DNA from: CAYMUR01 sp964393615
GTDB lineage: Bacteria > Planctomycetota > Planctomycetia > Pirellulales > Pirellulaceae
Length of the DNA: 64,000 nt
Assembly (NCBI GenBank): GCA_964393615.1
Contig: CAYMUR010000017.1
Location: forward strand, 7,221-71,220
Direction: 5' to 3'
In this document: positions 1 to 8,697 of the stretch, in pieces
How positions within the stretch are numbered: position 1 is the stretch's first letter
How the letters are laid out: every line of letters starts with the position of its first letter
Translations under genes and position numbers: made by a program
The notes under the pieces: model-generated
Database searches by the model: none
Seen by the model: only the letters and a program-made list of their open reading frames with translations
What the model was told of the DNA's origin: nothing

Positions 1-1139
1 ATCCATTCCACCCTCGCATTACGATCCGTCTGTTTACCATAAACGTGTAATTGGCCACTGCGACCAGCGACGTTGTCTACCGCGACCTCTTGTAGAGATT
101 TTACAAAAGGTCTGTCCAATATATCAAAAACTGCTTTGGGTGGTGGTTCATCCGCGGTAGCACCCTGTTTGGGTTGAATGGGAAGATGCACCGCATGCGG
201 ATCACTCAACAACAATTCGACCAAGGAATCAGTGTCGGAGACATCATAAACGACACGCATCACATCCACCTCGTCGATCTGTGATGCATCGAGCAATTGC
301 GCTATAGCTTCTGCTTCGACAGCTGTTTCCAGGGAAACATGCTTCAAAGTTGCTAAGCGTCGAAATGCTTCTGTCGCTGCTTCATCCTGTCCTAACCAGC
401 ATCTCACATTAGCAAGCTGATACCATAGCCACGGCTCTTTGGAAAACTGCCCCGTAAGCCGTTCAAGCTGCTCCGCGGTTTGAGCCCACACACCAACCGG
501 CACACGTGACATGATCTCATCCACCTGCTCATTCCAAGGTGCATCATCAGGCCGGTCCGGCACGGGCATTGGAGCGCGAAGAAAAAGAGGAAATTGCCAC
601 GCCGAAAGAAAGTCATTTAACGTAGAGGAAACCTGTGGCTGGTCTTCGTCCTTGGCAAATGCTAACAACAACATCAGATGGGCCCGCGCAGCAATGCATT
701 TGCGCTCCAGCGTCAGTCGATCGACGACTGCCTCGACAGCACCTAACAATTCAGACGGTACTTTTCCATCACAGATATCAAGCGCGCGTTGCAATGGCTC
801 TACACCATTACAATTTTCATCGCCAATCGCCTGTAACATAGAGATCTGACACAATGCCAGGGGATTATCAGGGTATTTTTCCGCAAACAATTCTGCCGTT
901 TGTCGGGCTCTTTCATACTGTTCCAATTCGATCTCTAAACGTGATTTAATTGACAAGAACGCTGCGCGGTCCTTGCCCGTTGAAATCAACTTGTCGACTT
1001 CGGCCAAACATGCCAACCTTTGCTCGCCTTCAAACATCCGCACAATGCGGCTCAACTCAGCAGCGAGATCGGCACAACAACAGAATTTTATCTTTTTGCC
1101 ACTACCACAGGGGCAAAAAGAATACGAATCTATAGACAT
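1..1139 (-). CDS. SEC-C motif protein with helical (TPR-like) body, 3' end outside window
   Basis: The reading frame is open from the ATG at 1139 down to the left edge, so only the first 379 codons are visible. The N-terminus carries a compact zinc-binding SEC-C motif, CPCGSGKKIKFCC at residues 9-21, the same type found at the end of SecA. The remainder is rich in Leu/Ala/Glu helices spaced like tetratricopeptide repeats, for example around residues 60-110 and 185-215. SEC-C domains usually act as small metal-bound protein-interaction modules. The partner here is unknown, and no catalytic motif is visible in this part. The start is supported because the SEC-C motif begins at residue 9. A hydrophobic frame at 1102-1446 on the same strand overlaps the start but is not convincing. 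Family call is firm; function is not. Confidence 0.8.
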   Translation of the reverse strand, partial: MSIDSYSFCPCGSGKKIKFCCCADLAAELSRIVRMFEGEQRLACLAEVDKLISTGKDRAAFLSIKSRLEIELEQYERARQTAELFAEKYPDNPLALCQISMLQAIGDENCNGVEPLQRALDICDGKVPSELLGAVEAVVDRLTLERKCIAARAHLMLLLAFAKDEDQPQVSSTLNDFLSAWQFPLFLRAPMPVPDRPDDAPWNEQVDEIMSRVPVGVWAQTAEQLERLTGQFSKEPWLWYQLANVRCWLGQDEAATEAFRRLATLKHVSLETAVEAEAIAQLLDASQIDEVDVMRVVYDVSDTDSLVELLLSDPHAVHLPIQPKQGATADEPPPKAVFDILDRPFVKSLQEVAVDNVAGRSGQLHVYGKQTDRNARVEW

Positions 1140-1969
1140 GTCGAGTTGTCCTTGGTCCGATACTTGGAAGCAATGAATCTACCGAAAACAAACAGGCGCA
1201 GCCAACAATAGAACAGCAGTACCTTACAGTCACTGGCCCCATCCTACCAAAGTGACCACGCTCTGCAAGATCCAGGAACACAACAAGGGTAAATGCTCCC
1301 GACCCGCTGAAAAAAACACCAAAGTCTCCTTTTAACATTTTGGCAAAACCTGCGATGCGCCCAACGCACAAAAAGGCTGTACCAGCGGCATCCTGCAAAA
1401 TACTTAATGCAAGAGTGACGACACATCGAAAAATACTCGTCGCCACAAGAAAGTGGACACCAGTTCACCCACGTGAGAGTCACCTACTCCACGACTTCAA
1501 TGTTGTCCAGACTGTTCTTTCACTCGGTCAGCTGGTCGACCCGGACACATGAGATTCAGTGAATCAAGTCACTCCTGTACCTTCCGGATAAACCGACCTG
1601 TCAGCTTGGATGTCATCTGTGACGGTGGTCGGTCTGGTGAAATTAAAATGGGGCCTCTCTCTGAGCCAGAACCGTTCCGCATAAAAAGTCGATACTACTC
1701 AACACGCTACCGCGACTCGGCTGACCCAAGTAATATTCTTCTGAAGGCAACAACAACGCTGTGACCAGCACACCACCCAAGCTTGCAAATTCGCTGCCTA
1801 CCGACGGGGAGGTATGGGATACGGGTGACACGGTTCATGAAGGGTCGGAATGCGGATACCAAACACCAATCAGACTGCAGGCAAGTGTCTGCCAGCTTAT
1901 TTTCGCTCAATCACAACCACCCGGGTTAGATCAAACATAGAACTACCTATCTCTTTGACTGTTGTCGCT
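1140..1969. other. Intergenic region without a convincing gene
   Basis: About 830 bases separate the SEC-C gene from the transaldolase stop. Several short frames exist on both strands, but none shows a recognisable family, start signal or consistent codon choice. The longest, 1102-1446 on the minus strand, would encode a 114-residue hydrophobic peptide running into the SEC-C gene start. It could be a small membrane protein or a decayed gene and is left uncalled. Confidence 0.5.
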
Positions 1970-3040
1970 TTAGCTCGCTGCCAGTTGTGTCCTTTTTTCG
2001 GCAATCTGCGCCAGCAAGCCTTTTTGTGGATCGGCAAATTTCTTGATACCTTCCTCCATCAAGACTTGTTCCATATGCGCCATGTCGATTTCGCGATCAA
2101 TCTCGGCAAGTACATCTGTTCCAACTAGCTGATCCACCATCGGGCTAAAAGTCATACCACTGGCCTGGACAGCTTCATTCGTAGCCGGTGGATTGGTTTC
2201 GATATCACTACCCGCAAAGGCTGCCACATATTTGGTAGCTGGATCTTCCGGTTTTTTCGTACCTGTACTGGCAAAAATCATTTCCTGCTGCAAGGCCGTA
2301 TGATTGTCAGACCAAAACTTTTTGTTTTCTGCCCAAATACGTTTGGCATTCACAATACCGACTTGGCCCTGGGCTTCGTTCGAAAGATGGGCTACGTGTT
2401 TCTCCGTGTACACATCAACCCGCGATACAAAGATACTGTAGACACTTTTAAACTGTTCCAACGAAGCACGTCGCTGTGCTCCTCGCCAACAAGCATCGCG
2501 AGCGGCCTGATATTGGCGTGGCGAAAAGATTAGTGTGACATTTAATGTGACACCACTGGCCGCCAGTTCTTCCAGCGACTCTAGACCTGCTGGTGTTGCC
2601 GGAACCTTGATCATCCGGTTCTGGTGTCCGGTGGCCCATTGCTTACCAAGCTCAATGTACTGCGCTACCCGTTCGGCATGCGGGAGACCAAGCTGTGGAT
2701 CTTCCAACAACGGATCAAGCTCAAAACTGACGTAACCATCATTTCCGTTTGTTTCTTGCCAAACAGGCAAAAAGACATCTTGGGCTTGCTTTACTAGCTT
2801 GTCTGTCATTCTCCATGCAATGTCCGCATCACTCAAACCCCCCTGTAATAACTCATCTAATTCAGCATCAAACCGACCTGTCTTGAGTAGATCTGAGACA
2901 ATGACCGGATTAGAGGTCGCACCGGTCGCTCCCAGTTCGCGATTAGAACGCACTAAATCTGGATCGATCGAATCCAACCACAGTTTCGTTCCACATGCGA
3001 TCAATGATTGCAATGATGTCGTCAAAATAGATGCTCCCAT
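1970..3040 (-). CDS. tal: Transaldolase
   Basis: Transaldolase of the non-oxidative pentose phosphate pathway moves a dihydroxyacetone unit from sedoheptulose 7-phosphate to glyceraldehyde 3-phosphate in the cytoplasm. The protein shows the family landmarks GTKLWLDSIDPDLV near the N-terminus, GATSNP, and the Schiff-base lysine in MIKVPAT (Lys145 from the chosen start), followed by GVTLNVTLIFS. At 356 residues it matches the longer bacterial class found in planctomycetes and actinobacteria. I chose the ATG at 3040 because it lies about a dozen residues before the first conserved block. An in-frame ATG at 3106 would add 22 unconserved residues. Neither start has a clear ribosome binding site. 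No neighbouring pentose phosphate gene is visible. Confidence 0.9.
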   Translation of the reverse strand: MGASILTTSLQSLIACGTKLWLDSIDPDLVRSNRELGATGATSNPVIVSDLLKTGRFDAELDELLQGGLSDADIAWRMTDKLVKQAQDVFLPVWQETNGNDGYVSFELDPLLEDPQLGLPHAERVAQYIELGKQWATGHQNRMIKVPATPAGLESLEELAASGVTLNVTLIFSPRQYQAARDACWRGAQRRASLEQFKSVYSIFVSRVDVYTEKHVAHLSNEAQGQVGIVNAKRIWAENKKFWSDNHTALQQEMIFASTGTKKPEDPATKYVAAFAGSDIETNPPATNEAVQASGMTFSPMVDQLVGTDVLAEIDREIDMAHMEQVLMEEGIKKFADPQKGLLAQIAEKRTQLAAS

Positions 3041-3427
3041 ATCTAGTAACCCGTCGGCTTGGCTGCATGCAGTAAACGACTGCAGGACGAGGTCCAACTG
3101 GTCCATTTTTGTGTGGTAAAACAGGTTGGATATGGGACATTGTAGCGAAAAAGATGCTTTGCAGAAATTGCGGAAACTCTACTGGTTATAAAAATTTCTC
3201 CGAATCTACTGGATATAACGATTATTTCTCGACTTCGGATGATTTTTTTCCGATGAGGCAGTAGGACTTCCTGCCGGAGCAACGGTAGGGTCGTGATTGG
3301 TCCATGAAAATAGAGGTCATATTGGTATCGTGAGTCCGCCATCTAACCGGTTGGACAGTGGTTCCTACTGTAGATTTTGTGAACCAATGTCCCCATACCG
3401 GTAGTAGCGTCCGAAAGGAAATGTTCG
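3041..3427. other. Divergent intergenic region, leader of the first barrel gene
   Basis: This stretch separates the transaldolase start from the plus-strand barrel gene. It is AT-rich and contains TAACGATTAT at 3216-3225 and TCCGATGAGGCAGTAGGAC at 3249-3267. Near-identical copies of both occur in the leader of the paralogous barrel gene (5156-5165 and 5207-5225). This suggests that the leader was duplicated with the gene or keeps a shared control site. No gene is seen here. Confidence 0.5.
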
Positions 3428-5035
3428 GTGTTTACTTCTGAACAGCAATCGACGTTAGCCCTGGTAGTAATGGCCTTCTGGATAATGCTTGCCACCTGCT
3501 TGCCAGCAGCCGAAACAACAAGCCCAAAAGACAAAGCAGGCCAAGCGGAGGCGAATATTAGTCCAAAACAAGATTTGCCACCACCAGAATTTGAAACATC
3601 GCTCGCTATACCGAGTAGTACTAACGATCATTCATCCCCCTTAGAATCTAACGGTGCCCGGAAAGAGGGCAACGTCTTAGAGAGTGAGACCACTCCTGAC
3701 AGGGCGGACGCTGAAATAAGCGAAGATGACGTGACTATGGACGTTGCGGATGAACCGCTCTTGGATGAAATCGACCTGGGCGAAGATTTCATCAGCGAGC
3801 AGGAAGCAGATGATTCCTGGCAGCACAGTATGCCACTTCTACAAAGTTCGGGTACCTGGCTATGGCGGGGGCATTGGTACACAGAACAAGCGTTAGTCGC
3901 CATGTATCGATCTGCACCCAACAACAAGATTCTGTCACGTGATGTGTCTTATACTCAACGTATTTTCGGAATACAACAAAGTCCAGTGACTATAGCAGAG
4001 GATAACCAAGATCCATTGCAGACGGCAGGCCAAACATTTCGTACGGAAACCGGTGTCAAATTGACGATCGGCAACATTATTGGCCGGGACAGCTACAATC
4101 GTGATCATGCTATCGAGTTTTCTTTTTGCGGTTTTTTCAATTTCGTCGGTCGAGATACCATCACAGCATCACAAGGTCCTGGTTCGAATGATATCGATTT
4201 CAACGTCTATGACCTGGGCGCCAACCCATTCCGCCTGGACGGTTTGAATCTAGACCCCGAGGTAGGTCCCACCAGTGGTATTTTTTCCATGCCTATATCT
4301 GTCGTTGGGTTCTCCAATGCACGAACACACGCATATATCTATGAAGCCGACCTGAATAGCTATGAATTAAACCTGCGAAAACGTTCGAGACTACGGCGAG
4401 ACCGATTGTTGTTACAACCAGGTGGAAAATGGCATCGCGATATCAACTCAGGCCGTATTCTCACCCTACTCGGGGGGATGCGTATGATACGGCACAATGA
4501 AAGATTTCTATGGAATAGTACGGACGCCATCGATTCAGACGGTGGGAATTCAGCCACGGGAGTGTTCGAAACACAAACACACAACGACATGTTCGGCTTT
4601 CAACTTGGAGCTGGTGTCTTGGAACAAAAAGCTTCATGGCATTGGGGCTTCAAAACGACTGGTGGCGTGTTGTACAACTTTGCGGATCGCACCATCCAGA
4701 TCAATGTGCATAACCTAGGGCAAAATCGAGCGCTGAATGATTTTGAAGATGATAACCAAGCCGTCTTTCTCGGCGAAGCTGGTGCATACATCGGATGGCA
4801 CCTGAGACCTAATGTGACACTCAAGGCCTCCTACGATATTCTGTATTACACAGGCATCGCAGTAGCCCGCGATGGAATTGAAATCAATGGTAGGGGAGCT
4901 TCACAGACCTCGGGCAATAGCCTAGACCCAGGTAATTTCCAACCCGCCCAAGTTACCGACACGTTTCGGCCTTTGGAACTTCGAAACGACGCATTCTATC
5001 ACGCATTCTCCTTGGGATTTGAAGTTGTTTGGTAG
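3428..5035 (+). CDS. BBP7-like outer-membrane beta-barrel protein, paralogue A
   Basis: A 535-residue exported protein. The N-terminus has a hydrophobic segment (about residues 10-30) ending in LPAAE, which reads as a signal peptide. An acidic, low-complexity linker follows to about residue 130. After that the sequence alternates in the manner of a beta barrel: SGTWLWRGHWYTEQ, GVKLTIGNIIGRD, RRDRLLLQPGGKWHRDIN, and a C-terminal VTLKASYDILYYTGIAVARDGIEIN block that resembles the BBP7 family of planctomycetes. It ends in a hydrophobic-aromatic residue, EVVW, as many outer-membrane proteins do. The start is GTG; an ATG fifteen codons in is an alternative. The next gene is a close paralogue. A porin-like or surface role is inferred. 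Confidence 0.75.
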   Translation: MFTSEQQSTLALVVMAFWIMLATCLPAAETTSPKDKAGQAEANISPKQDLPPPEFETSLAIPSSTNDHSSPLESNGARKEGNVLESETTPDRADAEISEDDVTMDVADEPLLDEIDLGEDFISEQEADDSWQHSMPLLQSSGTWLWRGHWYTEQALVAMYRSAPNNKILSRDVSYTQRIFGIQQSPVTIAEDNQDPLQTAGQTFRTETGVKLTIGNIIGRDSYNRDHAIEFSFCGFFNFVGRDTITASQGPGSNDIDFNVYDLGANPFRLDGLNLDPEVGPTSGIFSMPISVVGFSNARTHAYIYEADLNSYELNLRKRSRLRRDRLLLQPGGKWHRDINSGRILTLLGGMRMIRHNERFLWNSTDAIDSDGGNSATGVFETQTHNDMFGFQLGAGVLEQKASWHWGFKTTGGVLYNFADRTIQINVHNLGQNRALNDFEDDNQAVFLGEAGAYIGWHLRPNVTLKASYDILYYTGIAVARDGIEINGRGASQTSGNSLDPGNFQPAQVTDTFRPLELRNDAFYHAFSLGFEVVW

Positions 5036-5084
5036 CAGAATCCATCCAGGAATCTGCAAACTTAAACAAAGACAACGGCATCAT

Positions 5085-5114
5085 TACGTATGGCTGACAT
5101 ACGTATGGCTGACA
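5085..5114. repeat. Perfect 15-bp tandem direct repeat between barrel paralogues
   Basis: The unit TACGTATGGCTGACA occurs twice back to back, 50 bases after the stop of the first barrel gene and about 175 bases before the next start. It may be a simple duplication or a tandem regulator site; nothing else supports either. Confidence 0.6.
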
Positions 5115-5289
5115 ATAGAATGCTCATGGCGAAAATAGTTATATTGGAGAATTTTTAACGATTATATGGATTGTAAGGATTTTTCCTGGTCCTCGTATCC
5201 ATTATGTCCGATGACGCAGTAGAACCAATTACTATGGGCCTAGTTGGCCAACTTGCGGGCACTAGCGTCATCATCAAGGGACCGTTTGC

Positions 5290-6846
5290 ATGTCTCAGCG
5301 GCCAAAAATCGAACCTTCGAGCCTTGTCGTGATCTTTGCCATCACGGCAATGTTCCTGCCCACGATAGTATGTCTTGCTCAGGAAGAACTTGGTGCTATC
5401 AATGTCCATGACGAATCAGTCACTGAATCTACAAAAGTTCCCTTGGCACTAACTGGTGATTTCACGCTGGCCACCGCGACACAAACCGAGGAGTTTGACC
5501 CCCGTGTCGAAACGGAAGAGTCCGAACCTCAGACAGCGTTTGAATGGGATAACGATGGGTTTGAATGGGATAACGATGGATTAGACCTCGAAACCAACCT
5601 TGACGAACCACATCACCAGTTGTCTGGCGACAACTTCCTCACGCAACGGATACCCCTGTTGCAGAGTTCGGGGACATGGCTCTGGCGAGGGCATTGGTAT
5701 ACGGAACAAAGCCTGGTCCTCATGTATCGGGCCATGCCGAACAATAAAATCATCAGCCGCGACCAAACTTTTACACAGCGCGTGATTGGTATGGGCCAAA
5801 CTCTTGTTACCCATCCGGCTGACAACCAAGATCCCTTGCAAACAAGTGGCCAAACCTTCAAGACGGAACCGGGTGTCAAGCTGACAATCGGCAACATCAT
5901 TGGGCGGGATGCATATAATCGTGACCACGCTCTCGAATTCACGTTTTGGGGACTTTTTGATTTTGACGGTCGTGACAAGCTAACAGCCGTACAAGCTGGC
6001 GCGGATGATGGGGACTTTCACGTCCGTGACCTGGGATACAATATATTTCGCCTCGACGGATTAAATCTTGACCAAGAAATCGGGCCCACTAGTGGTAACT
6101 TTATTCTACCAATTTCGATCGTCGGATTTTCAAACGCCTTGTCACATTCCTATGTTTTTACCTCTGATTTAAACAGCTACGAATTCAACTGGAAGAAAAG
6201 GTCGCGATTACGACGCGATCGGTTACTGCTTCAGCCTAACGGGAAATGGCATCGAGACATCAATTCGGGTACTATTCTGACGACGCTCGCAGGCATGCGC
6301 GTACTGCGCCACAACGAGTTGTTCTTATGGGATAGTATTGGTGCCATCGATTCGGACGCAGGCGGAGGGAACACGGGGCGTGGCCGTTACGAAGTTCGTG
6401 CATACAACGATATGGTCGGCGTCCAGATTGGTGCAGGTATCCTCCGGCAACATGCAAATTGGCATTGGGGCATCAAGCTCAAAGGTGGTGGACTGCACAA
6501 TTTTGCTGACCGTGAGATTGACATCTACGTGAACGACATGGGCGAAACAACTCAGGTCGGTGATCGTTCAAACGATGGCCAATTGGCATTCCTGGGAGAA
6601 ACCGGTGCCTATATTGGCTGGCAAGTCCGCCCTAACGTTACCCTCAAAGCGTCATACGATATCTTGTATTACACTGGCGTTATACTGGCCCGAGATAGCA
6701 TCGAACTTAATGCCGAAAACGCCCAGCAAGATGAAGGTTTTTCGTCCTTCAAACCAGCCACGATCTCTGGAACATTCCGACCCTTCGAAGTTCGAGGGGA
6801 TGCACTTTATCATGCGATTTCAGCCGGAATTGAGATTGTTTGGTAA
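5290..6846 (+). CDS. BBP7-like outer-membrane beta-barrel protein, paralogue B
   Basis: A 518-residue protein clearly homologous to the preceding gene over its whole barrel region. It shares SGTWLWRGHWYTEQ, NNKI, GQTFKTEPGVKLTIGNIIGRD, KWHRDINSGTILT, GAYIGWQVRPNVTLKASYD and the C-terminal aromatic end EIVW. A signal peptide covers about residues 10-30 and ends in CLAQEE. The variable acidic linker contains a perfect-length in-frame duplication, two copies of FEWDNDG (5539-5559 and 5560-5580). The copies diverge mainly in the linker and loops, as expected for a surface barrel after an old tandem duplication. The ATG at 5290 is the natural start. Outer-membrane location is inferred from the fold; any transported substrate is unknown. 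Confidence 0.75.
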   Translation: MSQRPKIEPSSLVVIFAITAMFLPTIVCLAQEELGAINVHDESVTESTKVPLALTGDFTLATATQTEEFDPRVETEESEPQTAFEWDNDGFEWDNDGLDLETNLDEPHHQLSGDNFLTQRIPLLQSSGTWLWRGHWYTEQSLVLMYRAMPNNKIISRDQTFTQRVIGMGQTLVTHPADNQDPLQTSGQTFKTEPGVKLTIGNIIGRDAYNRDHALEFTFWGLFDFDGRDKLTAVQAGADDGDFHVRDLGYNIFRLDGLNLDQEIGPTSGNFILPISIVGFSNALSHSYVFTSDLNSYEFNWKKRSRLRRDRLLLQPNGKWHRDINSGTILTTLAGMRVLRHNELFLWDSIGAIDSDAGGGNTGRGRYEVRAYNDMVGVQIGAGILRQHANWHWGIKLKGGGLHNFADREIDIYVNDMGETTQVGDRSNDGQLAFLGETGAYIGWQVRPNVTLKASYDILYYTGVILARDSIELNAENAQQDEGFSSFKPATISGTFRPFEVRGDALYHAISAGIEIVW

Positions 6847-6910
6847 GGCGCAATCTACAAACCGTTGAATCCCTACGGTTTTAAGTGCAAAACGCGGTTT
6901 TTGCTTCCCA

Positions 6911-6941
6911 AGCTTGCGAATGGCAAAGCTAGATTTTTTTT
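6911..6941 (+). terminator. Rho-independent terminator after barrel paralogue B
   Basis: AGCTTGC and GCAAAGCT form an imperfect stem with a short loop (6911-6930), followed within three bases by eight consecutive T residues (6934-6941). It lies 65 bases after the stop codon and before the next start, the expected place for an intrinsic terminator. Confidence 0.55.
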
Positions 6942-7070
6942 AAATCCTTGGCGGCAGACTGCCAGAAGCGATACCATTTATCGTACAATGCGAGGGCTGT
7001 TCAGTAGTGGCTAACCGTTACGTTAGAATATGCTTGTCGGCCGTCCCCGTTCGAGAAAAGGAAAATTCGC

Positions 7071-8120
7071 ATGTCCTCCGTGAAACCATCCCATCCTGTT
7101 AAACAAGTTCATTCCGAATGGAGTCGTCGTGATTTCATGCGGGCAACCGCCCTGGGAACAACCGCCATAGCAACCACAGCCTGGACCCCTGATTCTGCTG
7201 TGGCCGTGGATGACAATCCAGTAAGTTCTCCTGAAACAACTGTCAAGCTCTTGTACAATTCCCTTTCTGAAAAACAACGCTCCTCAATCTGTTTTCCCTG
7301 GGACCACATGGATGCGGAGCGTGGATTGCTGCGCACTAGAATCAGTAACAACTGGCAGGTAACGGACCCAGAAATGAGCTCTGGTTTCTATACAGACGAT
7401 CAAAGAGACATGATTCGACAGATTTTTGAAGGCATTGTCCAGCCCGAATGGCACGCACGATTCGACAAACAGATGCAGGACGACGCGGGGGGATTCGGTG
7501 AATCCCAAACGATTGCCATTTTTGGCCAACCTGATGAAGATCGGTTCGAATTTGTAATGACTGGTCGTCACATGACAATGCGTTGTGATGGCAATTCAGC
7601 AAATCATGTAGCATTTGGTGGCCCAATTTTTTACGGACACGATCCCGGAGGTGTATTTCACGAAAAATCCGACCATCCCGGCAACGTCTTTTGGGAACAA
7701 GCCCTGGCAGCAAACAAAGTGTACCAAATGCTGGACGGACGCCAACGCAAACTGGCGGAAGTCGCCACATCGCCGCGCGAAAGCCAAGTTGCTTTTCGTG
7801 GCGAGAAAGGCGCATTTCCAGGTATCCCTGTGACCGAATTATCTTCAGATCAACAAGAACATGTCCAGCATGTGCTGCAAAAGCTGATCGAACCCTACCG
7901 ACAATCCGATCGTGATGAAGTTGTCAAATGCCTGGCAGCGCAAGGTGGTCTGGAACAATGCCATTTATCATTTTTTACAGACAACGATATCGGAAATGAT
8001 GGGGTCTGGGACGTCTGGCGACTGGAAGGTCCTGCATTTGTTTGGCATTTCCGTGGATCTCCTCACGTTCATGTGTGGGTTAATGTCGCGGACAATCCGT
8101 CCGTCACATTGAACGCATAG
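7071..8120 (+). CDS. Tat-exported DUF3500 family protein
   Basis: The 349-residue product begins with a twin-arginine signal: SRRDFM at residues 18-23, then a weakly hydrophobic stretch and a cleavage-like AVAVDD near residue 47. It is therefore expected to be exported folded. The mature part matches my recollection of the DUF3500 family, with ETTVKLLYNSL, FPWDH, NNWQ, GFYTDDQ, a TGRHMTMRCDG block, a glycine- and histidine-rich GGPIFYGH segment and a C-terminal WHFRGSPHVHVWVNV. Several conserved histidines suggest metal binding or an oxidoreductase-like role, but no function is established that I know of. The gene stands alone, with a terminator upstream and an RbsD-like gene 93 bases downstream. 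Confidence 0.7.
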   Translation: MSSVKPSHPVKQVHSEWSRRDFMRATALGTTAIATTAWTPDSAVAVDDNPVSSPETTVKLLYNSLSEKQRSSICFPWDHMDAERGLLRTRISNNWQVTDPEMSSGFYTDDQRDMIRQIFEGIVQPEWHARFDKQMQDDAGGFGESQTIAIFGQPDEDRFEFVMTGRHMTMRCDGNSANHVAFGGPIFYGHDPGGVFHEKSDHPGNVFWEQALAANKVYQMLDGRQRKLAEVATSPRESQVAFRGEKGAFPGIPVTELSSDQQEHVQHVLQKLIEPYRQSDRDEVVKCLAAQGGLEQCHLSFFTDNDIGNDGVWDVWRLEGPAFVWHFRGSPHVHVWVNVADNPSVTLNA

Positions 8121-8130
8121 ATTACATGTT

Positions 8131-8176
8131 CATTAGCTTAGTCCGGGCTAATGGATAACCTGCTTTTAAAAAGCAG
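8131..8176 (+). terminator. Two adjacent hairpins after the DUF3500 gene
   Basis: CATTAGC (8131-8137) pairs with GCTAATG (8147-8153), and CTGCTTT (8160-8166) pairs with AAAGCAG (8170-8176) around a TAA loop. They lie between two co-oriented genes and may terminate or process the transcript. Neither is followed by a clean T-run, so the call is weak. Confidence 0.3.
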
Positions 8177-8213
8177 CAACGACCCGTAACCGATTACCAG
8201 TCCGGAGCATCAC

Positions 8214-8663
8214 ATGCTAAAGGGGAAACTGATACATCCCCAGATTCTGGAAACATTGGGGCGTGCAGGACATGGTTCAAGAATTTTGATTGCAGATGGA
8301 AATTATCCTGCGTCAACAACATTGGGACCTCGAGCGACACTCGTTTCCTTGAACCTTACACCCGGAGTGGTGTCCTGCACACAAGTATTGAGTTCCCTGC
8401 TGACTGCAGTTCCATTTGAACATGCAACCGTCATGGATTATCATCGCTCGGGACCATATGCCCTCAAAAAACCGCCGCCGATTTGGTCCGAGTTTTCAGA
8501 TCTTTTAAACAAGGCTGGAGCACCACTGGAATTGGAACCGATCGAACGTTTTGCCTTTTACGAAGCCACCCAACAGCCCAATGTATGCCTGACAATCGCT
8601 ACAGCAGAACAAAGGATTTATGCCAACCTCCTGCTAACCATCGGTGTCATCGTTCCACCGTAA
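8214..8663 (+). CDS. RbsD/FucU-type sugar mutarotase
   Basis: A 149-residue protein of the RbsD/FucU family. These cytoplasmic oligomeric enzymes interconvert anomers of ribose or fucose and feed the chosen form to a kinase or isomerase. The signature is clear: LKGKLIHPQILETLGRAGHG at the N-terminus, DGNYPAS, and the C-terminal EQRIYANLLLTIGV, where the conserved Tyr and Asn sit in the active site. The size is typical. No sugar transporter, kinase or isomerase is nearby, so the preferred sugar cannot be inferred; the sequence reads closer to FucU than RbsD. The ATG at 8214 opens the first conserved block directly. Confidence 0.85.
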   Translation: MLKGKLIHPQILETLGRAGHGSRILIADGNYPASTTLGPRATLVSLNLTPGVVSCTQVLSSLLTAVPFEHATVMDYHRSGPYALKKPPPIWSEFSDLLNKAGAPLELEPIERFAFYEATQQPNVCLTIATAEQRIYANLLLTIGVIVPP

Positions 8664-8697
8664 CCCGCCTGACTGCCAACGAGAAAAGACCAGAACT

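Noticed and set aside
1102..1446. Hydrophobic minus-strand frame of 114 codons
   Set aside because: It overlaps the start of the SEC-C gene and has no family or ribosome site; a small membrane protein cannot be ruled out but is not supported.
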